A DNA stretch of 64,000 nucleotides from the NCBI RefSeq assembly GCF_004337985.1, contig NC_043742.1, forward strand, positions 1,846,176 to 1,910,175. Direction: 5' to 3'. Each line of letters starts with the position of its first letter. Within the stretch, counting starts at the first letter, position 1. A program made the translations under genes and the position numbers. This stretch comes from Pyricularia pennisetigena. Lineage: Eukaryota > Ascomycota > Sordariomycetes > Magnaporthales > Pyriculariaceae. This document shows positions 1 to 11,263 of this stretch, piece by piece. Under the pieces are notes generated by a model. The model made no database searches, had not been told where the DNA came from, and saw only the letters and a list, made by a program, of their open reading frames with translations.

Positions 1-224
1 GAGGTGCCTTGGTTATGCCATGTTGAATATCCCCTTGATTGAAGTGGCATCCTTGGGGAGTTTGCGTGGTAGCCATGAGGTACGGTCCAGAATCCTGTCA
101 AGCACAAAGCAAGCCTCTGGTAAGAGTTGGGCTTTGACTTGGCAATCTTCTGGGCGATGGCCCGTTTTGGCGAGCCTTCCGCCAGCATAGCGTTGGCTTT
201 GGGGCCCTCGTAGAGAGGTTGCAT
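1..224 (-). CDS. Partial ORF running off the left edge, unknown product
   Basis: Reading from an ATG at 224 toward position 1, the minus strand stays open for about 74 codons to the window edge. The N-terminus is MQPLYEGPKANAM, followed by a lysine-rich stretch. I recognise no domain. It may be the start of a real gene, a first exon, or a chance ORF beside repeat-derived DNA, since a 5S rRNA fragment lies 560 bp away. Confidence 0.25.
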   Translation of the reverse strand, partial: MQPLYEGPKANAMLAEGSPKRAIAQKIAKSKPNSYQRLALCLTGFWTVPHGYHANSPRMPLQSRGYSTWHNQGT

Positions 225-1220
225 CTTGTTCGTTTTTGTTCTCAATTTGTCAAATTCCGTAGCTGAGCTCGATAAGCCCAAATTGGGCGATGATTTTGCA
301 CTACAAACTTAACCGGAAATTGATCTGCGTCCCTAAACTTTTATTCAAGTCTAATATCCATAAGGAAGAGGTGCGAACCTAAATGTGGGAAATGGGCAAA
401 TGGGCCAATATTTACCGGTCTGTTTAGGTGGGCTAGCCTATTATATAACATAGGACATGGCTCAATCTGTTTAATTTAGCTGTGCTACCGTCTCGATCAC
501 TATGTCGCTGTCTGAAGACGAACTTTCCGCACAGCCGCGTCGATCCAGCGGTGACTCCAGATACGGCCACACCTGCAAGTTCGACAGCATGACGCCTTTC
601 TACGATGGCAACTCGAGAAATTTTGCCTGGTGTGGGCTTTGAGTTTCGTAAAGGTTATGTGGGTTTAGAGGAAAACGTTAACAAAACGGCGAGCGCAGGT
701 TTGGCGGGAGCAAAGGGGGATTATAAGCGTCCGTTATTGAACGCCGCGGATCCCAAAATTAATGGTTTTCTCCTAGTACCGATTTAGTGAGGGCCGAACT
801 AGTATTCGGGTGGGTGGCCACTGGGGAATCCTCGGTGTTGCATGTTTGTTTTTCTTTTGCTGTCCGTAATGTCATATGCACATAAGGCACGTACCTGCAC
901 AGAATTTATGCCGTGTTTATGGTCCTTCGAAATTCTGGTGGTCCCCTCCATGTAATTTGCAGGATGTTGTCATTCTTTTAACTGGTTATAGATCTGGTGT
1001 AAAGAACCCCTTGACGCAGAGTAAGACCTTTTGTACAGAAAACCCCTACCTGAATAAGCGCGCGTCTTGGTCATGCCGGGTGCTTGCTGTTTCTTTTTTG
1101 TACTGGCCCCTGACACCGGGCTACTGAGCAACCCCCAAAAGGCGACTTGCGCATTGCAGTTTTGTTTCGAAAATACCACTAACAAGATACGAGCGCTTCC
1201 CCGGACCCACAGCCCCAGTT
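225..1220. other. Intergenic stretch with a 5S relic
   Basis: It holds a 5S rRNA 3'-half relic (786-850) and a 46-codon plus-strand ORF from an ATG at 502 to a TGA at 642 (N-terminus MSLSEDELSAQP). That ORF has no recognisable domain and I do not call it a gene. The rest is moderately AT-rich, with no coding signal visible. Confidence 0.5.
786..850 (+). pseudogene. 5S rRNA pseudogene, 3' half only
   Basis: The sequence matches the 3' half of the complete 5S gene at 33218-33336, from AGTGAGGGCCGAACTAGT to the 3' terminus, with about four transitions. It is followed by T-rich sequence. The 5' half is missing: upstream DNA is unrelated. It lacks the 5' strand of the terminal helix, so it cannot fold as 5S rRNA. 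Confidence 0.8.
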
Positions 1221-2308
1221 CTAGGAGAGTCGGACAGCAAAGATGAGGTTCCTAATCGGCTCGACGTCACCGCTGGCCGCCAGAAGATTGACCTGCAGCG
1301 GAGGGACGGGATCAATCCACGACTCGACCACGACCTTCCTCCCAGACTTGGTCGCCACGCGGGTCCACAGCTCCTCCATGCTTTTGGTCGAATGTCGATA
1401 GAGCCGGCGACCCTCGCGGATGAACTCGTGGCGGCCCTCGGGCTCCGTCCCGCCGGTCCTGCCAAAGACCAGATCGTCGGGTGCGCCGCTCAGCAGCTTC
1501 AGCATGACCTCGACGAGCTTCTCCTGTTCTTCCATGGTCATGAGGTGAAGTACGTAGCTGCAGGTGATGATGGAGAAGTGCCCGTGCCAGTCCTGCAGCG
1601 CATCCGGGTCCAGCGCGTCGGCCTGTCGGAAAGTGATCTGCACGTCGGGGTCTTGGAATAGGAACTTGCCGGCCTCGAAGAAGCGCTCCTCTAGATCTAT
1701 GCCATACAGCATGTTTTGGGGAGCTCCGGCGTGGGCCTTGGGATGTATAGGTTAAAATTAGCATCAATTCAAACATACCGTATTTTTCCCAATCTTTTCT
1801 CTTTTTTTTCTCTTTTTTTGGGGGCTTGTCCCGTTTGGGGCAGACATGAAGAAAAAGGGCATCCCAACCAAACTGCGCAGGTCTTGACCGATGGCACAAC
1901 CAATATCCAGAAGCTTCTGACCCTGCTGGGTGCGGCGCACAGCCTCGTCGAACTCAGCATTCTTTCTCAGCTGCAGCTTGAGAAACACCCAATGACCAAT
2001 GCAAGGGTAGGGACAACATTCCCAAGCCCGCTTACGCTGTTTTCGGGAGAATGTCAGCACTTTATGACCCTTAACAGTAGGGTCTTGTCAAAACATGAAT
2101 AATAATGCCAGAGATTGCTTACAGCCTCTATGAGGTGCTGCTCTAGCTCGTCTTCGGGGATCTTGGAGTATTCGACAAAGAGCTTCTTCGCGTCTTCATC
2201 GAGAGGGAGTGGACTCTTGTCCAGCCATCGAGGCGTGTTGGTGTCTGTGTCAGTTGGGAGACCGCGCGAGGCCGCGATTTGGCTTGCTGTTCTAGCCACT
2301 GCTGTCAT
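1221..2308 (-). CDS. SAM-dependent class I methyltransferase
   Basis: Predicted exons are 2123-2308, 1869-2036 and 1221-1736, giving about 289 aa. The N-terminal region carries a W-E-C-C-x-Y-P-C-I-G block found in a fungal family of small stand-alone methyltransferases. Next comes the SAM-binding glycine motif LLDIGCAIGQDL (motif I), then YGIDLE ending in the acidic residue that would hold the ribose. A QADALDPDAL segment follows (motif II/III), then a hydrophobic strand before VLHLM. The substrate cannot be read from sequence. Intron 1 is ordinary (GTAAGC...CAG). Intron 2 is less certain because its donor reads GTTGGG; it contains a long pyrimidine run. No polyketide or peptide synthetase lies nearby, so a secondary-metabolite role is not supported. 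Confidence 0.75.
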
Positions 2309-3037
2309 GTTTACTGTGTCGGTCAGTAGACGGGGAGTTTAGATACAGGGGGCTATCTCGGCTCACTAGACTTCGAGATTGGTTGCTTTAACAACTTTCA
2401 ATACGTTCAATGGGAACCATGAACAAAAACACGGACAAAATAATACTTATGTCCCACTCATCATAAGATGTAGTTGACTTGTCACGTTCATCTCAATTCT
2501 GCGCCGAGGCCCACGTGAGAGTTTCACCTGGCCTTCAAGTCGGAAGGTGTCCAGTCCTGTCTATTCCCAGCAAACTATTACCAAGTAATAAAGTTCTCAG
2601 TGCCAAAGCTTGAACTGGCCGTCCTACGTACAGACAAATGCCTAGGATTGACCTGCAAATTTAAACCTATGACAGAGTTCGCTGGGATAAGCAAGTTGCA
2701 GTTGGGCGGATTTTACTAGTTGATAAAGATTTCTCATCCAGAGAAATTTGAACATGCCTCTAAAAGAAAAACCACAATGCACCGCTTTATTCCGCCATCC
2801 CGCTATTGAAGAGTGCGAGAAAACTAGAATCGTTCTAGCATCAACATGCAAAACCGAACCCTCGACAGAAAGCCACCGCATTGGCTCAAGACTTCGGAGA
2901 AACGGTTCACACCCGCGTGTTGGTGTGTTGCCACTAGACTAGTTTGTCAGTGACTAAAGCAACCCTAGCAAGGCACTTGCGCCATTCATTGAGCAGCCAA
3001 AGATGTTCCACAATAGCTGCACATCAAGTCAACTATG

Positions 3038-3082
<45 letters not shown>

Positions 3083-3470
3083 GCATAGCTCTCGCCGTAG
3101 GAAAGCCAGCATGTCGTGCCAACCCGCCCAAATACCAACAAGATAATACGTGTTGCCAAACATCACATCTGGCAAAAGCACTGTTGATATCTACCCTCCA
3201 ATGACACCCCATTACGGGTGTAAACGGACGGAGTCAGAGCCAGACTCAGGTAAGAATGGCCAAGACCGAATCCAAGGAGAATATTGACCAATTCCCACTC
3301 ATTGGCCTTGAACGTTCCACGATGAGCAAAGACGCAAGGAAGTGAATCAAGAATTTTCAAACACAAAAAAGACATTTCCGTTCCGGTTCCTCATATTAAC
3401 ATTATGGAATTACCAAGCCCGATAGGAACCACCAAGCTCATAACGCCTACCATCCCTCGACATCATTTTA
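2309..3470. other. Intergenic stretch with A44 tract
   Basis: This lies between the methyltransferase start and the glycogenin stop. No ORF here looks coding. The notable feature is an uninterrupted run of 44 A (3038-3081). Its flanks show no clear target-site duplication or element body. Confidence 0.5.
3038..3081 (+). repeat. A44 homopolymer
   Basis: Uninterrupted run of 44 adenines in intergenic DNA, the longest homopolymer in the window. It could be a retroposition tail or simple slippage. No element body was recognised upstream. Confidence 0.95.
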
Positions 3471-6409
3471 TCACGTCTCCAGTACGTCCAACTCGTCCTC
3501 TGTGGGCGGCATCGGCGTCTCCCTCAGCGGGATATCCTCTTCCTTGTCCCACGCAACACCAGGTCCATTGTAGCTCGGCTGCTCATTGTCCTCAGTCCCG
3601 TATTCCGTCGTCGTCGTCGAAAGCTGCGAGTCATGTCGCGTGGTCCTTGGGACCGCAGCCTCCCCCTCCCCCAAAATACTTTGCACAGGGCTCTTCCTGA
3701 CCGGCATTGGGCTGTGGACCGTCGGCACCGACGCATGCATAATATACGTCGGGCTCTTGACCTGCCCGTCATGGTACACTTGTTCCATGGTAGCCTTGCC
3801 CTTACCCTGAGACCTGACACTCCGACCATCACTGCCATCATCATCATCGTCATCCTCTAATTTGAGACTGTCGCCAAGTTTCTGCAACAGCAACTCAGAC
3901 TGCTGCTTAGCCAGTTTGTGAAGCTGTGCCACCGGGTCCTTGTAATGGCGTAGCACGTTAGCCAAGTTACACGGGCAGTACGCACGAGTCCACCGCGATC
4001 CATGCACACATACCCAGTCAGACTGCCCCGGCACGCCTTCGGCGGCCGGGAACAGCTGACGACGGCCGCCCTCAGGTACGGCGCTGCCTGTTCCGCCATT
4101 GTTTGCAGAATCGGCAGCGCCGCCCCAAAAATTGCTTCGCCGCACGGGCGCCGGCGTCACCGGAAGGCTGGGCCTATCGACAGGGAAGTCGGTAAGTTTG
4201 GTTGAACCCCGTCGATTCAGTGCAGCCTCGAACTCCTCCTGAGCCTCACGGGTGTCGTCGAGGTTGCCCAGGCTGAGTCCAGCAGATCGACCAAGAGTTC
4301 GCCTCTTTTGGCTTTTTTGGATTGCACCAACGTAGCGATTGATACCGGGTACATCGTCCCAGGCATTGGTGAGTGAAAACGACTCCCAGGGATTCGATAT
4401 TTGCTGAATTGGTGGGCTGGTCGGTATTGGTCGAGGCTCCTCCAATGCTGGCTCAACTGATTCCTGGAAATCAGCGCTCTCTTCCACTGCCGAAGAGTTC
4501 TCGGCCCCGACGGGTCCGACATCATCATCAACAAAGACCCGCGAAGCCTGAGGTCTATTCACCTCCCACGGGAAGATCGCTGGGGGCTTCTGCTCCGGGG
4601 GAGCTGGTGGATGTTGAGGGACTTCATAGTACATGTTCTTGGGGGGACTCGGGTAGCGCTGGGGTGGGACAAACGCGCTAATGTCTGAAGACATCTCGTA
4701 ATGCATCTTCGGGAAGTTGATTGCTTCCGGTTTCGATTCCGGTGGAGGCGGTTGCCTGACGATTGTTTTTATCCAAGTTAGTAACGGAATTTTCCCGGTG
4801 GGCATGGCGTTTCAACTAACCTTTGCGCATCCCAACTGGGTTCCATTGGCGGAGGTTGCGGCTTTTCTGGCTCTGGCTCGTGCGCTTGTTGAGGCGCTTG
4901 ATGTTGCTGGTGCTCCTGATAGTGGCCTTGGGGAGCGTTAGCTCCAGGTCTGGATGCTGGAGAAGCAGCGCTGAAAAAGCAAGGGCTTGTAGGCTGTTCC
5001 TCGACTTGAGGAACATGGGAAGTGCCAGGGCTTGGACCAGGGGTATGGTAACCTCGATTATGCTCGTCTTGATGGTGGTGGTGATGGGATTCTCGGTGCT
5101 CGTGGGAATGAGGGGAATGCTCAGTGCGATAATTCGACAAGCTATTCTGACCGTTGTCATATGTATTCTGTTGTTGCGGTTGGTCTGGGTTACTCAAAGG
5201 AGACTCGTGAGACTCCTGTGTCGGTGAAGGCGGCTGTAAGGATATTTGTGGCTGCTCTCCGATAGGTACAGTATACGTGGATGGTGGTTGGTATTCTCCT
5301 CGAACAAAATGCTGGACGATTTCTGGCGGCCTCTGAACTTGCGGTTCATAAACAGTCTGCTCAAGGTGTCTGGGTTAGCAAGACCACGTTCAAAAAAAAA
5401 AATATCAAAGTAGTAAATGTCACTCGTTGAAGCAACTTACCGGCGCACGATAATGTCTGTCGTAAACAGCCCACCACCGGCCTACCATCTCGTCAAAGGG
5501 ACCGCCGCCAGCGGTAGAGTTCCTTCCTTGTATCCACGGCTTTTCAGAGCCAATGAAGTGCACCATGTTAATGCTCGACTGGAAGTGGCGGTACGCGGGG
5601 ACGTATTGGTAGTGGGCTGACGGGGTGACGTTGTAGGTGAATGAGATGCGGTTGTACGTGTGCCGGAAGTGCATATTAATAAGACCCTGATCTGCGCCGT
5701 CAAACGATATACCCCTCTCTGCCATAGCCATCATCGCATAGTAGTCACCCATGTTTGGAGTCAAGACCATGACGCCCGTGTTGAACAAGTCCGGCCATCC
5801 TATGTCAGGGGCTGCCGAGAAGGGGTGGGGGATCGCAAAGAGCTCGTCGGGTGCCCTGTAAGCGACCACGTCGGCGTCAATGTATACCAGCTTGCTGAAC
5901 TGAGTCTGCTTCCATAAGTTGACTTTGGTGAAAGCCGAGTGGAGGTCGGGCCGGTTCATGAGGTACAAGTTCGCGGGGCGCTCATTACGTATGCGAGGGA
6001 CGGGAATCACATAGTCGTAGACAGCCTATGCGGGAAATTGTCAGCAGTTAGTAAAAGCTTCATGCATTTCAGTCCCTTAGTCCCCCTACCTTTAGTTGCG
6101 TGATCACCTTGGCCGCCACGGTGTCGAGAGTGACCATGACAGCCAGCTTCCTTGTGGTGCCAGCATCGCGAAGCGAATGGGCAAGAACGAGTGCGCCTGG
6201 TGACCTGTTAGCAAAAAGCGCGGTGGATTAACTGGGATTTTCAATAAGCTCACCTGGCAAATAATTATCGCTCAGCAGAAGCTGTTTTGTCTCGGGTCGT
6301 TGGTGAACGACCGATCAGTCGTTAGCCGTGTTTACTTGGGACGCTGCAGAGTTCGGATCGACCAATCGCGTACCGTAATGTAGGCTTCCTCCGCGCCTCG
6401 CACAGCCAT
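3471..6409 (-). CDS. Glycogenin (GT8 glycosyltransferase, glycogen primer)
   Basis: Seven predicted exons: 6374-6409, 6254-6281, 6090-6196, 5441-6025, 4821-5356, 4014-4755 and 3471-3938, giving about 833 aa. The first ~260 residues are a GT8 domain: N-terminus MAVRGAEEAYIT, then LLLSDNYLPGALVLAHSLRD, and a DAD metal-binding motif near residues 107-109. Later GT8 blocks include FNTGVMVL, DQGLIN and HFIGSEKPW. Glycogenins glucosylate their own tyrosine and prime glycogen synthase in the cytosol. After the GT8 domain comes a long disordered tail rich in Pro, Gln and His, with a run of five His. The extreme C-terminal part reads DPVAQLHKLAKQQSELLLQKL, the region that in fungi resembles the glycogen-synthase-binding segment. 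The 75-nt intron at 3939-4013 is a multiple of three and open in frame; removing it restores SDW-DPVAQ continuity. Confidence 0.88.
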
Positions 6410-7279
6410 GATTTGTGCAAGGGAGACTTGATTTGAACTGCCAAAACGAAGCTGAAAAACAGAGAGTGAACAATGACAGAAAAAAAAAATTGAGGAATTG
6501 TAAAAGCAGGATCAATGCTGATATGCAGCAAGACAAAGGCCGACAACACAAGGCGATAAAGAGGACAACGAGGGGAAGCAACTTTGTTGTGATGATAACA
6601 ATTGTGCCGAAGAGACGAAAAAAAAAATATTGGAAAAGGCGCGCTTCCGTAGTAGGATCGACAAAGCGGGTGCTAGCAATGGCAAGTGCGCCCGCGGCTT
6701 TGCAAGTTGGAGCCGGGTGTTTTGCGCTGCTGGGTGGAGTTAATTAGATGCAGCGCAACATCCCTGTAAATCGAAAGAGATGCGACAAGCAATAATTCCA
6801 GGCCGGCCTAGCTCAGCCTGGTTAGGAGTGAAGCAATTCTTTATCGCCAATCTTGATCGGGCAATTCAAATATATGCAACAATAGTTCCCTTGAGACTTG
6901 CATTGCATGAGTTGAACCAGCTCAATATTACTTATCAATTGATTGTGGAAGATGGCATGCTCAGGGCTGAGGACACTAACAAACAAACATGATTAAAAAA
7001 GCACGTTGTCACTGCAAGTCAAGGCTTTTTTTTTTATATGAGGTCGTAGCACACGGGTTGCTTTGACTACGCGCCAAAGCTTCCCTGTTCATCCCGTCAC
7101 ATTGATTACGGTATTCTGCATGCTGCATGTAACACACAAGACCATGTCATGTGTACTAAATTACATACAGACCGGGGAATCGTTGAGAAGTGGACCCTGG
7201 GGAGCCCAGACTTTTTGGTCTGCCACGAACGGAAACCACCCATGTCTGCGACACGCGTTAATTATAGCTGCCATCTAAA

Positions 7280-7310
<31 letters not shown>

Positions 7311-8139
7311 GATTCCTGACTTGAATGTTCTAGGGTTAGATCCACCTACTAGACCGACGTACGGAACGACAACAACGAGCACGGTGGATATGTCCTGTCT
7401 GTCTATCACTCATCGTAGCTAGCTAGAACCTTCCGTAAAGGTACTTAGAAGTTAGAACAATTCGTATCGGACCTACTCTTGGCAATCCAATCTTTCCGCC
7501 GTGGATCCCATCAAGAAAGTCCCTTGCAAGTTGCGCGGTGCCTAACCCACCTCGAAAGGTCATGACTCGCAGTATCCGGGGCGTAACGGGTCCTCGAGGT
7601 CCAAAAAAAAAATAGCTGATCAGCATCACTTTGCGTCACAACTTTACCCACAGAAATAGCTACCCCGCATTACATCTACTACGTACACAAGCGAGATCCA
7701 ATTGACGGCTATAAAGAAAGCTGCAACTCGTTTTACCAGCGTCAATCCTGCCCATGTTGTCCGTCACGAGCATAAGCGGTTAAATCGGTACAGATGGAAG
7801 ATGCTCGTTGTTGCTACTGACATCAATTGGCGACCAATCAGGGATTTACCTGACCGTTGGGACGGATTCTGAAGGACATCAGTTGACTCTTTCTGCGCAT
7901 CATGACGTGTTGGGCCGCCTTGCATCAAAGTCAACTATCTGCCCGTCCGTTCCTATGTCTGCAGCAAGGCACTTGGCACTAATGCAATGGGACTAGATGG
8001 GATTGGACTAATGTTCGTCGCTGCAGAATGAGACTGAGGTATCATCAGCCCGATGACCCTTTGGAAAAGAACCCTTGAATGCTTGAATGTCTCGGTGCCA
8101 CCGCCGCATGAACCTTGAACGCCTCGTCACATACTGACA
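6410..8139. other. Intergenic stretch with T27 tract
   Basis: About 1.7 kb between glycogenin and the CDF transporter. Short ORFs here show no domains. A run of 27 T lies at 7284-7310. The right part would hold the 3' region of the transporter. No RNA gene was seen. Confidence 0.5.
7284..7310 (+). repeat. T27 homopolymer
   Basis: Run of 27 thymines in intergenic DNA. No element body is recognised on either side. Confidence 0.95.
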
Positions 8140-9618
8140 TCAAATGTCCTTCTTATAGCCATGCTCCGGTTTATGGGTGGTCTCGTAATCTACATGGACA
8201 TAGGCTCTCTCGACGTCCGGCAAGCTCTCTAGTTTGATCTGCAAATCCTCAGCCACGTCGTGGAGGACCCGCAGCGTCGTCTCAGCAGCCATCACAATAT
8301 CAACTTCGGCGATCAACCTGGGGCCAGAGTGGTACACCCTGACCGTGTCAATCTGTTGGATTAGAGGCGAGTGTGTCAAGCAGACGTAGGTGATGAGCTG
8401 CTGCGTCTCGACGTTGGCAACGACGCCGACGAGTAAAAGAAACTCGGAGAAGGCAGTCCGCAGCCATAGCCACGAAATCACCACAGACAAGATGATTGCG
8501 CCCATTGGATCAACCCACCAGATGAGCTTGGAACCGCCTACCGAGGTCAGAATTCCAAACCCGTTGACAAACAGATCGTTGCGGTGGTCTTGCCAAAGGA
8601 TTCGGATTTGCGAGTATCGGTTGCGCAGGGCCCACGTGTAAAGGAACAAGGTGAATTTGGTGCCAAAAGCCACACACACTGCGATCACGGAAGGCAGGTG
8701 AAAGTTGTTTCTCTCGTCGGACCCAATGCGCTCAGAGAGCTCCCGGGCCGAAAAAGCAATCAAAATTAAGGATACTGAGATCATCAGGAAACAAAAAACG
8801 ATGTTTCCAACCGTCTCGAGGCGCGCCTTGCCCGACGGGAAGCGCGACGGGTCGACATGTCGCACGGCTCGGGCGGATAGGATAAGCGTAAGGTTGCTCA
8901 GTGGGTCAAAGACTGAATCCGCCATGGTCGTGAAGAGAGACAGTGATCCGGATGAGATGGCGGCGTAGGCTTGGAGTATCGAAAGAATGATGTTGGCAAT
9001 GAAGGACCCCCAAACGCCAATTTGGAACTGCAGCAGCTCCTCTCCAGCCTCATAGCGGGCGTCAGCTCGATGGTCTTCTACAGACTTGAGCATCCGCTCG
9101 ATGGTTGCATTCTGTCTTTCGTAGAAGCCCTCGACGCGACGTGCTTGAATGTTTGATTGTATCGGTCGCGGTACACATTTGCTCAGAAGTCCTCGGTGCG
9201 GGGCTTTGCTAGCCTGTGGCGCACTGCCCGCCGGCGAATCCGTTGGCCTCCGCGACCGAAGCTTTCTGGAGCTGTTAGCTTTGATCTGCTCGAGGTCCGA
9301 GGGCGTCTTGTAGGCGAGCGACAAGCCGTAAGGATCGCTCTCTAATGTCTGTCGAGGTATCTGGCCGCCATTGGCGATGGTGACTTGGCTCTCGACATCA
9401 GCACTGTTCAAGTTTGCAGCATGCCTGGCGATCGCCACTCCCCCGTCATTTCTGCCGGACTCTAGACCAACTTCTAGCTCCACAGAGGTACTATTGGCAT
9501 ATTGCTCGTTAAAGGATTGTCGGTGAGAGCCGGTAAATGGGCTTGAAGAATGCGTTCGCGATGGCAAGTTGAAAGCATGTGGGTGATGAGTGATGGAGTG
9601 GGAAACGTCCGGATCCAT
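8140..9618 (-). CDS. Cation diffusion facilitator (CDF), manganese-type motifs
   Basis: A single exon of 492 aa from the ATG at 9618, in AACGATGG context. The same frame is open upstream to an ATG at 9801, but those 61 residues are low-complexity and probably untranslated. The first ~200 residues are hydrophilic and end in a basic stretch. Six membrane segments follow (roughly 215-400), then a cytosolic domain ending in YVHVDYETTHKPEH. TM2 carries D-S-V-F-D and TM5 carries D-H-R-N-D. In CDF proteins paired DxxxD motifs mark the Mn2+-transporting group, whereas zinc carriers have HxxxD. I infer Mn2+/H+ antiport into vacuole, Golgi or prevacuolar membranes. There is no His-rich loop, which also argues against a zinc carrier. 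Confidence 0.88.
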   Translation of the reverse strand: MDPDVSHSITHHPHAFNLPSRTHSSSPFTGSHRQSFNEQYANSTSVELEVGLESGRNDGGVAIARHAANLNSADVESQVTIANGGQIPRQTLESDPYGLSLAYKTPSDLEQIKANSSRKLRSRRPTDSPAGSAPQASKAPHRGLLSKCVPRPIQSNIQARRVEGFYERQNATIERMLKSVEDHRADARYEAGEELLQFQIGVWGSFIANIILSILQAYAAISSGSLSLFTTMADSVFDPLSNLTLILSARAVRHVDPSRFPSGKARLETVGNIVFCFLMISVSLILIAFSARELSERIGSDERNNFHLPSVIAVCVAFGTKFTLFLYTWALRNRYSQIRILWQDHRNDLFVNGFGILTSVGGSKLIWWVDPMGAIILSVVISWLWLRTAFSEFLLLVGVVANVETQQLITYVCLTHSPLIQQIDTVRVYHSGPRLIAEVDIVMAAETTLRVLHDVAEDLQIKLESLPDVERAYVHVDYETTHKPEHGYKKDI

Positions 9619-11263
9619 CGTTGCTGCAATCTGGTTGTTTGAGGGTTGAATGGTTTGTGTCTGGCTTGCGCTCGGAAAGCTGTGCGACAGGAGATTAAAT
9701 TTGGCCGAGGGCTGGTGGGTGGCGGAACAGGATGGGCTGCCTTCGCAGCTTTTTGACTGTGGGTTAACACAATTAAATAATCCAGTAGCTCTCGTTTGCA
9801 TATACTTTGATGGCGGTCTGCCAAGGATAGTGAGATGAACAACTAACTACCTCACCTAGTCTACTATGAGAATTGGAAGCTGAAAATCAGTGACTTGTTG
9901 GTCTCCCTCCATAAACTCACCGACGAGGCCTCCTACATTGGCAAGGAAATAGCTTGCTTGAGCTCGATTTGAGCTTGCCAAGCTTCCTGGGGCTTTGTTG
10001 GGGACAATTCTAACCGGCCTTTCCAAGGAATCTTTACTCCTTTGGGAATGATCCACAGCGTCCCTACAGGTCTTGCGGTGCAAAAGCAACCTTGCACAAC
10101 AACTATGCTAATACTCTGATTGGGTCAAGCGGTTGTCTGCCGATAATGGGAAGGTTTGTTCATGGACGTCACCAATGATACCATTGACGGGGTTGTCATA
10201 ATGCTTGTACTATCCGCATGGTCACTCATATAGTGTATTTACTACCTTACCTAATTCAATTGACTGTAATATAAAATCTTCCCGAAAACAAAATAAAACA
10301 GTCCAAACTTTCAGCTGTCCTATCATAACCAGCCCTATTTATTGCTGAACGTTAGGGTGGCTGTCACGGAAGTGTTGAGATGAGATTATCAGACACATAA
10401 TTTTGGGCGCAAACTTTGTGTTTGAAGATTCTTCTCTTGAATTTGGCATGATTGTTACACTTTGCAAGGACAACAGACGAGAGGGAAAGGCTTCCTCATG
10501 ACTGATATTTGCCTGCTACGTACCCACGGATAGCTGACTTGCTGAGAACGTCCAGGTTGGGCAAATAGAGCATGAAGACATGCGGGGTTAGGACGGCTGC
10601 CAGGCTGGCATGCACCATGGGCTGTGGAAAGCTAATAGCAAAAGGGTAGGGCCAACCTATTTGGCCGAGAAACAAACAATGCCCAACACTGGTCAATTCC
10701 AGTCCAAATTATATTCATTACACACGCGTGAGCCTCACGGCCTTAGTTCCAACTGCCCTGCTATATTGGCCGCACTAACCGCTAATCTGCTAACATCTTG
10801 GATCAATTTTTGATTCTCAAAAAATATAAAAAACAAAAAATAGAAAAGGATGGAAAGCTGTGTAATTGCGCAGTACATGGATCGCAGTCCGACAATATCT
10901 GCGGCATGATACTTACAGACCTAGATAAAAACATACATAAGAGTAACTTTACTGGCTTAAACCCTCGTGTTTCCCCGGCATGAAGCATAATGAGATTAAA
11001 TTTGGTTTGATGGATAATAATAACTTGAAACGCATATACTAGTAGCAATATCGGCAAATAAGACTCATATAGGAGAACATAAGAGTATTTGATACTTCGA
11101 TAGTGAAAGTCATGAATGTGGCAAACGGCACTGTGTGCTTTTTATATTAATGAGCTCGGTTGTTGCCGAGTCATTGTTTGGTTGCGAGCGAGACACACCA
11201 GCTTCTATAAATATGTTAATCTCCTTCCTCCACTTCCGCTGAAAGCCCAAAAGATCACCTCAT
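9619..11263. other. Intergenic stretch
   Basis: About 1.6 kb with only short, domain-free ORFs. It is AT-rich toward 10.2-11.1 kb. No RNA gene or repeat was seen. Confidence 0.45.

Noticed and set aside
502..642. 46-codon plus-strand ORF
   Set aside because: Too short, no signal peptide and no domain; next to a 5S relic. Possible but unsupported.
786..850. RIP (repeat-induced point mutation) as cause of 5S divergence
   Set aside because: Changes include both C-to-T and the reverse direction in few sites, and the copy is far shorter than known RIP thresholds.
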